From an uncultured Bacteroidia bacterium (GTDB taxonomy: Bacteria; Bacteroidota; Bacteroidia; Bacteroidales; F082): DNA of 64,000 bases. The position numbers were made by a program, and so were the translations under genes. The stretch's first letter is position 1; each line of letters starts with the position of its first letter. Where the stretch lies: contig CACYHX010000010.1 of NCBI GenBank assembly GCA_902774365.1, forward strand, positions 26,173 to 90,172. The letters are read 5' to 3'. Positions 8,433 to 15,727 of this stretch are shown in pieces. The notes beneath the pieces were generated by a model. The model was not told where the DNA came from, made no database searches, and saw only the letters and a program-made list of their open reading frames with translations.

Positions 8433-8954
8433 TTATTGTTTTACAAGTTTTCCGGTCATGTTTCCAGAGACTTCGTTGAGAATGGTCTCCTGGCCCAAGA
8501 AGGTGAATCTGCCGCTACCTCCGAATACTCCCGTGACGTTCAGGGTGTCGCTGTCTACTTTCTTGCCTTCCATCTTGAGACCTAAGTCGAAATAATAGCC
8601 TTGGTCGGGCTTGTCGACGACGATGCTGACGGATTCAAACACGGCTTTGTCGGCCGAGGCGGTGCCTTGCGTCTGACGGGTCTCGTTGTCGACGGTCACC
8701 GTGGCAGTGACTGCGTTGTGGGTTTCTCCCTTGGTGATGACCATGCTGATGCTATCCATGGGAAAAACCATATTGGTTGCGGGTTCGTTGTTCATCGTAA
8801 GGATGGTGAAATCGAAACTGCCGATGTAGCTGCCGACATATTTTTCGGTATGATCGACCGAATCGTCAGGGTTGGCAGGTGTCGGGTTGTCAGGCTTGCA
8901 GGCTGCAAACGACAAAGCCATGCAGCACAAGGCGATGATGAATGTTTTCTTCAT
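8433..8954 (-). CDS. Putative lipoprotein, shorter family member 3
   Basis: Function unknown. The 173-residue product has a lipoprotein signal MKKTFIIALCCMALSFAAC (Cys19) and a Pro/Asp/Asn linker. One domain then recalls the C-terminal half of the two downstream paralogs (YVGSYIGSFD, HNAVTATVTVDNETRQTQGTA, LNVTGVFGGSGRF). It looks like the single-domain version of that family and is the first gene of the cluster; a TAnnTTTG box lies 42 bp before its ATG. Confidence 0.75.
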   Translation of the reverse strand: MKKTFIIALCCMALSFAACKPDNPTPANPDDSVDHTEKYVGSYIGSFDFTILTMNNEPATNMVFPMDSISMVITKGETHNAVTATVTVDNETRQTQGTASADKAVFESVSIVVDKPDQGYYFDLGLKMEGKKVDSDTLNVTGVFGGSGRFTFLGQETILNEVSGNMTGKLVKQ

Positions 8955-8996
8955 AGTTATCTAGGTTTTAATGTATGTCCAAATATTAATAAAGCG

Positions 8997-9004
8997 CAAA
9001 AATA
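8997..9004 (-). promoter_or_regulatory. -7 box (TATTTTTG) for the lipoprotein cluster
   Basis: A TAnnTTTG match upstream of the 8954 gene, in the divergent spacer shared with the antiporter gene. Confidence 0.5.
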
Positions 9005-9046
9005 AGGCCAAAATGCTTTGATTGAACGTTTTTTCTGAAAAAATCG

Positions 9047-9054
9047 TATCTTTG
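9047..9054 (+). promoter_or_regulatory. -7 box (TATCTTTG) for the NhaC-like antiporter
   Basis: A TAnnTTTG match 17 bp before the ATG. The spacing to any upstream TTG (9022-9024) is 22 bp, slightly long. Confidence 0.55.
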
Positions 9055-9071
9055 AGCCTCATTTTGTGCCT

Positions 9072-10727
9072 ATGAAGAAGAAATGGATAGGTTTGACGGT
9101 AGCGCTTGCCTTGGTTTTAGGCATGGCGTTACTGTATGTTTTTGGACCCGTGGCAGGCCCGATGCCGTTGTGGATGTCGATACTGCCGCCAGTGCTCGCT
9201 ATCGTGATGGCTTTATTAATTAAGGAGGTGATTTCTTCGTTGTTCATCGGCATCTTGACGGGCACTTTTCTGATGGCTTTGTATGGAGGTGCGAGTCTGG
9301 CAACGGCTTTGGGCGGAGGAGTGCTTCGGGTGGTCGACACATACGTCGTCGGCTCTTTGTTTGATGCCGACCATGTGAAAATCATCGTTTTCACTATGTT
9401 AATCGGAGGCATGGTTCGCATCATCACGGCCAACAGGGGAATGCAAGGCGTGGTCAATTGGTTGTCAAAAAGGGCACGAGGACCGCGCTCGGGGCAGCTG
9501 ATGACCTTCCTCATGGACCTCTGCATCTTCTTCGACGACTATTCCAATACGCTTGTCGTGGGCAACACCATGCGCCCCATCGCCGACAAGCTTAAAATCT
9601 CGCGCGAGAAATTGTCCTATATCGTCGATTCTACTTCGGCCCCCGTGGTGGCGGTGGCTTTTGTCACCACATGGATTGGCGCTGAGTTGAGTTATATCCA
9701 GGATGGTATCAATGTCATAGGCCTTGACGCTTCGGCTTATTCGGTGTTTGTCAATTCCTTGGCTTATAGTTTTTATCCTTTTCTTACCCTTGGCTTCGTG
9801 CTGATGATTATCTTCAGCCGCCGTGACTTTGGCCCCATGCTGAAGGCGGAGCGCAAGGCAAGACTTCAAGCCGCTGTTGAGAGCACAGCGACCACCACCA
9901 AATCCCAATCTGCCCATATCATCGATGCGCTGATACCGTTGTTGGTATTGATTTTCGGGACGATCATTGGACTGGTTGTCACAGGTTATGATGCTTCGGT
10001 GTGGAATGGCGATTCAGGCTTTTTCTCTAAACTATCTGTGACCATCGGTGCGGCCAATTCCTATTTGGCTTTGCTCTGGGCTTCGCTGCTTTCGCTAATT
10101 ACCTCTATCGTAATGACTTTGCTGCGAGGCACGTTGCCCTTCTCCAAAGTGATGGAGGAAATGGTTGAAGGCTTTAAGACGATGCTTAACGCTGTGTTGA
10201 TTCTGACGATGGCGTGGTCTATTGCCTTGGTTACTAAAGACATGCACACGGCTGAGTTTGTGTCGCAACTGCTACTGCAATGGTCGTTGTCGCCTGCCGT
10301 GGTGCCCGTGTTGACTTTCGTGCTTGCTGCCTTCATCGGCTTTTCTACAGGTACTTCATGGGGCACGATGGCCATCCTTTATCCTTTGATTTTGCCTGCC
10401 TCATGGTTGCTCTGTCAGGGACAAGGCTTGTCTGTCGACGCCACGATGCCTTTGTTCTACAATGTGGTGGCCTCGGTGCTGGCGGGTTCTGTCATGGGTG
10501 ACCACTGCTCTCCAATTTCCGACACGACGATTATGAGTTCTTTGGCCTCGGGTTGCAACCACATGGATCACGTCAAGACGCAGATACCTTATGCCCTTGT
10601 CGTGGGTGGTGTGGCCGTGCTCATAGGTGTGTTGCCAACGGCCTTGGGCTTGCCGTCATGGGTGGCGTTTTTGATGGGATTTGTGGTGTTATGGCTGGTG
10701 GTTAGGTTTGTAGGGAAGAAAGTGTAA
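9072..10727 (+). CDS. Na+/H+ antiporter, NhaC family
   Basis: The 551-residue integral membrane protein has about 12 hydrophobic segments. It carries NhaC-family landmarks: an FFDDYSNTLVVGNTMRPI motif with charged residues near residue 155, the conserved DSTSAPVVAVAFVTTWIG segment, and GFSTGTSWGTMAILYPL towards the C-terminus, followed by GDHCSPISDTTIMSS. These imply cation/proton exchange at the inner membrane; related NhaC-fold proteins move malate/lactate or other organic substrates, so the substrate is inferred. ATG 9072 is chosen over an in-frame GTG two codons earlier. It ends at a bidirectional terminator. Confidence 0.88.
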   Translation: MKKKWIGLTVALALVLGMALLYVFGPVAGPMPLWMSILPPVLAIVMALLIKEVISSLFIGILTGTFLMALYGGASLATALGGGVLRVVDTYVVGSLFDADHVKIIVFTMLIGGMVRIITANRGMQGVVNWLSKRARGPRSGQLMTFLMDLCIFFDDYSNTLVVGNTMRPIADKLKISREKLSYIVDSTSAPVVAVAFVTTWIGAELSYIQDGINVIGLDASAYSVFVNSLAYSFYPFLTLGFVLMIIFSRRDFGPMLKAERKARLQAAVESTATTTKSQSAHIIDALIPLLVLIFGTIIGLVVTGYDASVWNGDSGFFSKLSVTIGAANSYLALLWASLLSLITSIVMTLLRGTLPFSKVMEEMVEGFKTMLNAVLILTMAWSIALVTKDMHTAEFVSQLLLQWSLSPAVVPVLTFVLAAFIGFSTGTSWGTMAILYPLILPASWLLCQGQGLSVDATMPLFYNVVASVLAGSVMGDHCSPISDTTIMSSLASGCNHMDHVKTQIPYALVVGGVAVLIGVLPTALGLPSWVAFLMGFVVLWLVVRFVGKKV

Positions 10728-10748
10728 CATTTTTGATACAAAAATACA

Positions 10749-10777
10749 AAAACCCCAGCCTAAAAGGTTGGGGTTTT
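10749..10777. terminator. Bidirectional terminator
   Basis: AAAACCCCAGCC pairs with GGTTGGGGTTTT (one G-T pair) around a TAAAA loop, between the antiporter gene (+) and the converging T9SS cargo gene (-). Confidence 0.85.
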
Positions 10778-10798
10778 AGCTTTGTATTATCGTAATGT

Positions 10799-12373
10799 TT
10801 ATTGCTTCACGAAACGCTTGGTCTGCACGATACCTTTGGAGGTCATCTTCAGGAGGTAAGTGCCCGTAGGAAGGGCTTCAAGGTCGAGGGTGAAGCTGTT
10901 ATTTCCCACGGTGCCATGGCGTAGCAAGGCGCCGGTGATGCTGTACACCTCGTAGTGCTCGATACGGTCTGTGCTTTCCACCTGTAACCTGTCGCTGGCG
11001 GGATTGGGATAGACCGAAAGCATGGCGGCAGTGTCATCTGACACGCCGTCGTAGGTCCTGTAAAGCGTGATGTCGTCGATGTTGAGCATGAACTGGTTGG
11101 TGCAGTCGAAGTGGACGATGGCCACGTAGATGTCCTGTCCTTGGTAGGCTCTGAGGTCGACGGAGTAGTAATACCATGCGCCTGCGGCCTTGGCGGTCAT
11201 GTCGGTCTCCCAGACGATGGTAAAGTCGTCAGCGTCGGTGTTGCCTTCGGTGGAGACGGCCACACCGAAGTGCTCGGCAGGGTATTCGGCGTCTTGGGCG
11301 CAGGCGATAAAGGTGATCTCCTCGCAATCCAACTTGTAGGGGCTCACCAGATAGTTCTCTGGCGTCAAAGCGCCGTAGGCGGTGGATTGTGAGGCCGAGG
11401 TGACGCTGTAGGGGTTCTCGCTGTTGCCCCAGTTGCGGCGCATCTCCCAGCAGTAGCCGTCGCCGTCGGCGTCGATGGTGGTCCACTGCATGATGCCGTC
11501 GTTGAAGTCGAAGAAGAGGTCGCCTTCGGGCGGAGTGGGCGGACCAGGGACGTAGTCGCTCAAGGCATAGATGCCGATGAGGTTGGGGCTCTTGTCGACG
11601 TCGCCGAAGAAACAGGTCGTGCCGTTGTATTGTCCGACGTAGGCGCCGCCGGCGGAGCAGGCATAGCTCCAGCCTGGTGTGGCGGCGAAGTCGAAGATGT
11701 AGTTGGGATCCATGGTGTCGTCTTCAATGTTGTAGTCGAACACATGGGCAGTGAAGCCTTCCACGGCGAAGAGGTAGAGGTGCGGTGTGCCGTTCTCGTC
11801 GGTGAAATAGCCGGTGCCATGCACGGTGTGGCCGCCGAGGTTGTGGGCTGTGGCTGTCCTGACGACGGCGCCCGTGCGGTCGACGAGCTTCAGGTCGAGG
11901 TGCAGCGAGGGGCTGCTGCCGGTGGCACGCTCACCTACCCAGAAGGCGTCGTAGACGGGGTCGTAGGAGCAGGTGCCCAGCTCGGTGAATGCGGTCTGGA
12001 TCTGCCCGACCAGCGTCTTGTTGCTGAGGTCGTAGCACCAGATGGTGCCGCTGTGGGCGTCGCAGCCGTAGAAGTACTGGCCGTCGTAGGTCATGTCACG
12101 CATGTAGTTGTCGGAGTTGTCGATGCCGGCGACGTCGAATTCCTCGATGAGGGTGCCGTTGAGGTCGTACTTGTAGAACATCGACAGCACTGTCGATGAC
12201 TTACCCCATGCGCTGGTGTAGATGTATTCGCCGTCGCTGGCCACGGCATGTTGGCGGCCGGTGGAGCAGGAGAAGGAGGTGACGAAGTCCCACATGTCGC
12301 GTGAGGCTTGTGCCTGGATGGCGCTAGGCAGGGCTAGGGCCAGAGCCAGGAGTAGGAGTAGATGTCTTTTCAT
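10799..12373 (-). CDS. Secreted protein with type IX secretion sorting domain
   Basis: The 524-residue protein has an N-terminal signal peptide (MKRHLLLLLALALALPSAIQAQA) and a C-terminal T9SS type A sorting tail of about 75 residues: LSVYPNPASDRLQVES, then YSITGALLRHG, ending YLLKMTSKGIVQTKRFVKQ. The N-terminal half resembles a beta-propeller-like surface domain (repeated Tyr/Asp/Gly blades). The middle part around 285-440 (FFDFNDGIMQWTTIDADGDGYCWE..., INIDDITLYR) resembles the cleaved-adhesin/MAM-like domain found in gingipain-type proteins. It is predicted to cross the inner membrane by Sec and be exported by the T9SS whose translocon SprA is encoded at 54900. Exact ligand or enzyme activity is not evident. 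Confidence 0.85.
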   Translation of the reverse strand: MKRHLLLLLALALALPSAIQAQASRDMWDFVTSFSCSTGRQHAVASDGEYIYTSAWGKSSTVLSMFYKYDLNGTLIEEFDVAGIDNSDNYMRDMTYDGQYFYGCDAHSGTIWCYDLSNKTLVGQIQTAFTELGTCSYDPVYDAFWVGERATGSSPSLHLDLKLVDRTGAVVRTATAHNLGGHTVHGTGYFTDENGTPHLYLFAVEGFTAHVFDYNIEDDTMDPNYIFDFAATPGWSYACSAGGAYVGQYNGTTCFFGDVDKSPNLIGIYALSDYVPGPPTPPEGDLFFDFNDGIMQWTTIDADGDGYCWEMRRNWGNSENPYSVTSASQSTAYGALTPENYLVSPYKLDCEEITFIACAQDAEYPAEHFGVAVSTEGNTDADDFTIVWETDMTAKAAGAWYYYSVDLRAYQGQDIYVAIVHFDCTNQFMLNIDDITLYRTYDGVSDDTAAMLSVYPNPASDRLQVESTDRIEHYEVYSITGALLRHGTVGNNSFTLDLEALPTGTYLLKMTSKGIVQTKRFVKQ

Positions 12374-12397
12374 GGTGTTATGATTTTTGTTGTCGTG

Positions 12398-13450
12398 TCA
12401 TTGTATCGGGTTGGCGTTGTCGCAGCGTTGTCCTTCGTACTGCTGCACCTCGTCGTACTTATATTCCAACTTGATGCCCACGGTGCGGAACATCTCTTCG
12501 GTCTCGGCGCCGTCGTGGTAGCGGCGTTCGCACACAACGCGCTCGATGCCGCAGTTGATGATGAGCATGGCGCAGGTGCGGCAGGGGGTCATGCGGCAGT
12601 AGAGGGTGCTGCCGTCCAAGGCGATGCCCCTGCGGGCAGCTTGGCAGATGGCGTTTTGTTCGGCGTGGACCGTGCGTACGCAGTGTTGTGTGACGCTGCC
12701 GTCTTCGTGGATGACCTTACGGAAGAGGTGACCTACGTCGTCGCAGTGGGGGAGACCCTTGGGTGAGCCCACATAGCCTGTCACGAGGATCTGTTTGTCC
12801 TTCACGATGACGCAGCCGCTGCGCCCACGGTTGCAGGTGGCGCGTTCGCTGACGGTGTCGGCGAGGTTGAGGAAGTAGTCGTCCCACGAAGGGCGCACGT
12901 GTAGCTGTGTCAACACCTTCTCCACTTGCTGGTGTAGTTGTGGGATGGAGCCGTCGTTCATGAAGACGAAGTCGGCCTCCTTGATGCAAGCGCCGAGGTT
13001 CTGCTTGTTGGGGTCGGTGGCGGTCATCTCGCGTTCCTCGTTGGCCACGAAGGTCTCAAAGTCGATGTGGTCGGTCTCCGAGCCACGGAGGTAGATGCGG
13101 TCGTAGCGGATGCGACGGTCGGCGTCGACGGCGAAGAGGTAGAACTCGCCTTTCTCGCGCAGCGAGTGGATCTCGCCAGGCGTGCGCACGCTCTCGATGA
13201 CGGCGTTTTTGCCTTCAGCCTTAGCGCGTTCGAAGAGCTGGTCTGTGATGTAGCTCGGGCAATGCGCGGCGCGCAGGTCGTTGCCGACCATGGTGAGCGT
13301 GTCGCGGTTCACCTCGAGGCCACGACGTTGGCATTCTTCAGTGATGTAGGCCCGCACCGAGTAGTGCACGAAGCCTTTCTCTTTGACGAGATAGTCGACG
13401 ATGGTGCCTTTGCCAGCGCCGAGGGTTCCTGTTATTCCTATGATGATCAT
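12398..13450 (-). CDS. P-loop NTPase/kinase-like domain fused to dCMP deaminase
   Basis: A 350-residue two-domain protein. Residues 1 to about 180 are a nucleotide-kinase-like P-loop domain with GTLGAGKGT at 8-16. Residues about 187-335 are a zinc-dependent deoxycytidylate deaminase domain: HAE at 262-264 (Zn ligand and catalytic Glu) and PCRTC at 289-293 (the two Zn cysteines), preceded by the family segment RGRSGCVIVKDKQILVTGYVGSPKG. Deamination of dCMP to dUMP feeds dTMP synthesis. The same kinase-deaminase order occurs in eukaryotic Dcd1 and in bacterial antiphage deaminases (AvcD type), which are longer. Placed among housekeeping genes, a metabolic role is the default. Confidence 0.85.
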   Translation of the reverse strand: MIIIGITGTLGAGKGTIVDYLVKEKGFVHYSVRAYITEECQRRGLEVNRDTLTMVGNDLRAAHCPSYITDQLFERAKAEGKNAVIESVRTPGEIHSLREKGEFYLFAVDADRRIRYDRIYLRGSETDHIDFETFVANEEREMTATDPNKQNLGACIKEADFVFMNDGSIPQLHQQVEKVLTQLHVRPSWDDYFLNLADTVSERATCNRGRSGCVIVKDKQILVTGYVGSPKGLPHCDDVGHLFRKVIHEDGSVTQHCVRTVHAEQNAICQAARRGIALDGSTLYCRMTPCRTCAMLIINCGIERVVCERRYHDGAETEEMFRTVGIKLEYKYDEVQQYEGQRCDNANPIQ

Positions 13451-13469
13451 GGTCTTGATGTTTTGTGAC

Positions 13470-13537
13470 GCAGGGACTCACGTCGCCTGCTTATGACTGT
13501 TGTCTGTGTAAGAGCAGGGACTAACGTCGCCTGCTTA
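13470..13537. repeat. Two direct copies of a 25-bp sequence
   Basis: GCAGGGACT(C/A)ACGTCGCCTGC plus TTAT occurs at 13470-13494 and 13513-13537, differing at one base. Each copy carries its own GCAGG/CCTGC arms. A separate small palindrome, GTCCCTACGGGAC, follows at 13548-13560. The spacer separates the deaminase fusion gene from the LOG gene. Confidence 0.75.
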
Positions 13538-13596
13538 TTGATGTGTCGTCCCTACGGGACTGGTTTAACTCTCAACTCTAAACACTAAACTCTAAA

Positions 13597-14187
13597 CTAT
13601 CTGACTTGTTCCTTAATCTCACTTACCCATTTCTTCAGCTCTACGGGTTTGAATTTTTCGATGCCTTGCAGCAGTGCCTTGGGGTCGTCGCTGACGATGA
13701 TGTTGTTGGCGTGTTCACTATGGATGAAGCCATCGCGGGTGGCGCGGTCGAGGAAGCGGACAATGTCGTCGTAGTAGCCGTTCACGTTGAAGAGGGCCAC
13801 GGGCTTGTCGAAGACACGCAGTTGGCTGAGCACCATCACCTCGAAGAACTCGTCCATGGTGCCCACACCGCCCGGCATGGCGATGAAGGCATCGGCCATG
13901 TCCTCAAGGATTTTCTTGCGTTCGGCCATGGTTTCCACCACAATCAGCTCGTCGATGTCGGGGCGACCCACGCGCATGTCCAAAAGATGTTGGGTGATAG
14001 AGCCTATGATTTTGCAATGGCGTTGTTTCATCACCTCGGCGATGATGTTCATCAGTCCCACGTTGCCGCCGCCGTAGAGTAGTTCGCAGTCGTTGTCGGC
14101 CAAAACACTACCCAGTTCGGCTGCTTTTTCCCTGTAAATCGGGTCGAAACCCATACTGCTGCCACAAAAAATGCAAATCTTCTTCAT
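13597..14187 (-). CDS. LOG family protein (nucleotide 5'-monophosphate phosphoribohydrolase-like)
   Basis: The 196-residue Rossmann-fold protein matches the TIGR00730/LOG family, which cleaves the N-glycosidic bond of cytokinin riboside 5'-monophosphates or AMP-like nucleotides. It begins KKICIFCGSSMGFDP and contains YGGGNVGLMN plus the diagnostic PGGVGTMDEFFE phosphate-binding/catalytic motif near residue 105. The full family length is present. It is divergent from mtnN across an 81-bp spacer holding a -7 box for each direction. In bacteria without cytokinin signalling the physiological substrate is usually unknown. Confidence 0.9.
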   Translation of the reverse strand: MKKICIFCGSSMGFDPIYREKAAELGSVLADNDCELLYGGGNVGLMNIIAEVMKQRHCKIIGSITQHLLDMRVGRPDIDELIVVETMAERKKILEDMADAFIAMPGGVGTMDEFFEVMVLSQLRVFDKPVALFNVNGYYDDIVRFLDRATRDGFIHSEHANNIIVSDDPKALLQGIEKFKPVELKKWVSEIKEQVR

Positions 14188-14201
14188 TCGATAAATTTTT
14201 G

Positions 14202-14209
14202 CAAAGGTA
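14202..14209 (-). promoter_or_regulatory. -7 box (TACCTTTG) for the LOG gene
   Basis: A TAnnTTTG match 14 bp before the ATG, with TTTG about 21 bp further upstream as a possible -33 element. Confidence 0.55.
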
Positions 14210-14217
14210 AGATTTTT

Positions 14218-14225
14218 TATTTTTG
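14218..14225 (+). promoter_or_regulatory. -7 box (TATTTTTG) for mtnN
   Basis: A TAnnTTTG match on the plus strand, 8 bp from the opposing LOG box, with TTTG at 14198-14201 upstream. The leader ends in TTAAATCTTTAAATCC just before the ATG, a 16-mer also found before the tlpA-like gene at 31441. Confidence 0.5.
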
Positions 14226-14268
14226 CCGTGCAAATTTCTCAAATCTTGAATCTTAAATCTTTAAATCC

Positions 14269-15024
14269 ATGACCCGAAACATAGGCATCCTTGGCGCCAT
14301 GGCGCAAGAAATCGACGAAGTGAAAGCCCTGCTTACTGAAAAGACTATCGTGAAAATCGCCAACCGTGAGTTTGTGGTGGGCAAGATCGGCAATGTCCGC
14401 TGCGTGGTGGCTTTCTCCAAATGGGGCAAGGTGGCGGCCACGATTACGGCTACCTTATTAATACAAGAGTTTGCCGTGACGGATTTGATCTTCATCGGCA
14501 CGGCGGGCGCCTTGGCCGATGGCTTGAAGGTGGGCGACATCGTGATTTCAAAGCGTTTGGTGCAGCACGACTTGGACGCCCGTCCCATCATCTCACGCTT
14601 TGAGTTGCCCCTGCTCAACCGTGTTTATGTCGACAGCGACCCCGAACTGACCGAATTGGCAGGTAAGGCCGTGACCAACGTCTTAAGTAAAGGCGTTGAA
14701 AGCATGGTGGGCGCTGAGGCTGTCCAGGAATTTGGCTTGGCGCCGACCTTGCATTTCGGCGACATCGCTAGTGGCGACCAGTTCATCAACAGCAATGAGA
14801 AACGCAATGAGATTCTCGGTCTGCTGCCCGATGTGTTGTGTGTCGAGATGGAAGGCGCAGCCGTGGCACAAGTTTGTCTGGAGTTTGGCACGCCTTTCAC
14901 TGTCATCCGCACCATTAGCGACACCGCCGACCACAACGCCCGCGTCGACTTTGGCAAGTTCATCGCTGAGGTGGCGAATGCATATTCGAGGGCGATTGTA
15001 GGAGAAATTATGAGGCTGGTGTGA
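14269..15024 (+). CDS. mtnN: 5'-methylthioadenosine/S-adenosylhomocysteine nucleosidase
   Basis: The 251-residue enzyme hydrolyses MTA and SAH to adenine and a thioribose, closing the methyl cycle and feeding methionine salvage and AI-2 precursors. Motifs: IGILGAMAQEI at the N-terminus with the general acid Glu14; IFIGTAGAL in the purine-nucleoside phosphorylase fold; VEMEGAAVAQVC (ribose-binding Met-Glu); and TISDTAD containing the catalytic Asp. Length is slightly above E. coli Pfs (232). The gene stands alone, divergent from the LOG gene and convergent with the YgjP-like gene, with only 4 bp between stop codons. Confidence 0.95.
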   Translation: MTRNIGILGAMAQEIDEVKALLTEKTIVKIANREFVVGKIGNVRCVVAFSKWGKVAATITATLLIQEFAVTDLIFIGTAGALADGLKVGDIVISKRLVQHDLDARPIISRFELPLLNRVYVDSDPELTELAGKAVTNVLSKGVESMVGAEAVQEFGLAPTLHFGDIASGDQFINSNEKRNEILGLLPDVLCVEMEGAAVAQVCLEFGTPFTVIRTISDTADHNARVDFGKFIAEVANAYSRAIVGEIMRLV

Positions 15025-15028
15025 GGCT

Positions 15029-15727
15029 TTAAAACATCATTCGCTCCAATTGGTTCTTCCATTTTTCCCAATGTGGCATTTCTTTGCTCAATAGGGCATA
15101 GAAGTCTTTGGTATGGTTATGATGAACCAAATGGCACAACTCATGGGTGATGACGTATTCGATGCAGCACCTGGGCGCGCAGATGAGTCTGAGATTCAAG
15201 TAGATGTTGCCGTCAGTAGTGCAATACCCCCATCGCTTTTCCATCTTTCTTATGCCTACACTTTTTGGCCGCACTCCGTATGCAGCGAATTGCTCAATGA
15301 TGGGCTTGGCATATTCCGGGAACTTGATCTGTGCCCGTTCCAGATACCATAGTTGCAGTACTCTACCTGCTTCTTTTTTGTTTTGGCATGCAATCTCTAT
15401 GATATTGTTTTGGTAATGCACTGCATTGCTCTTTCCTTCCTTGATTCTTAACATATATTGCCGTCCCAGATAGAGATGCGACTCGCCACTGATGTATTGT
15501 CTTTCGGTAGTCGGAGTGCCAAAAGATTCAAAATAGCGCTTCTGACGAAGGATCCAAGCGGCTCTGTGATGTACTTTGTTTTGGATGTCATCAAGCGTTG
15601 CATCAATAGGCGCTTTCAAGGAAATGGTGCCATCGGGAAGCACTTTGATGCCAAGTGTTTTTCGATCGACAAAATCGATGTCATATTCGATAAGGGTGGC
15701 ACCATATTGAATGCTGTCTTTTGTCAT
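15029..15727 (-). CDS. YgjP-like (DUF45) zinc metallopeptidase at the end of the RM operon
   Basis: The 232-residue protein belongs to the YgjP/SprT-like M48-related group. HELCHLVHHNH at 195-205 gives the zinc ligands His195 and His199, catalytic Glu196 and probably His205. The KRWGYCT...IYLNLRLICAP segment just before is typical of the family. Its ATG overlaps the hsdR stop codon in an ATGA arrangement (15724-15727), so it is translationally coupled to HsdR. Members are often found beside type I restriction subunits, but no role in restriction is established; a proteolytic control of HsdR is one idea. Confidence 0.88.
   Translation of the reverse strand: MTKDSIQYGATLIEYDIDFVDRKTLGIKVLPDGTISLKAPIDATLDDIQNKVHHRAAWILRQKRYFESFGTPTTERQYISGESHLYLGRQYMLRIKEGKSNAVHYQNNIIEIACQNKKEAGRVLQLWYLERAQIKFPEYAKPIIEQFAAYGVRPKSVGIRKMEKRWGYCTTDGNIYLNLRLICAPRCCIEYVITHELCHLVHHNHTKDFYALLSKEMPHWEKWKNQLERMMF

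Noticed and set aside
11630-12199. 189-codon plus-strand frame opposite the T9SS cargo gene
   Set aside because: It has Val/Gly/Glu-heavy shadow composition and is fully antisense to a gene with a clear signal peptide and sorting tail.
13597-14187. LOG protein as part of the TIR/SLOG signalling system
   Set aside because: Although LOG and SLOG are related folds, this gene is a normal stand-alone LOG enzyme 6 kb away and is separated by mtnN.
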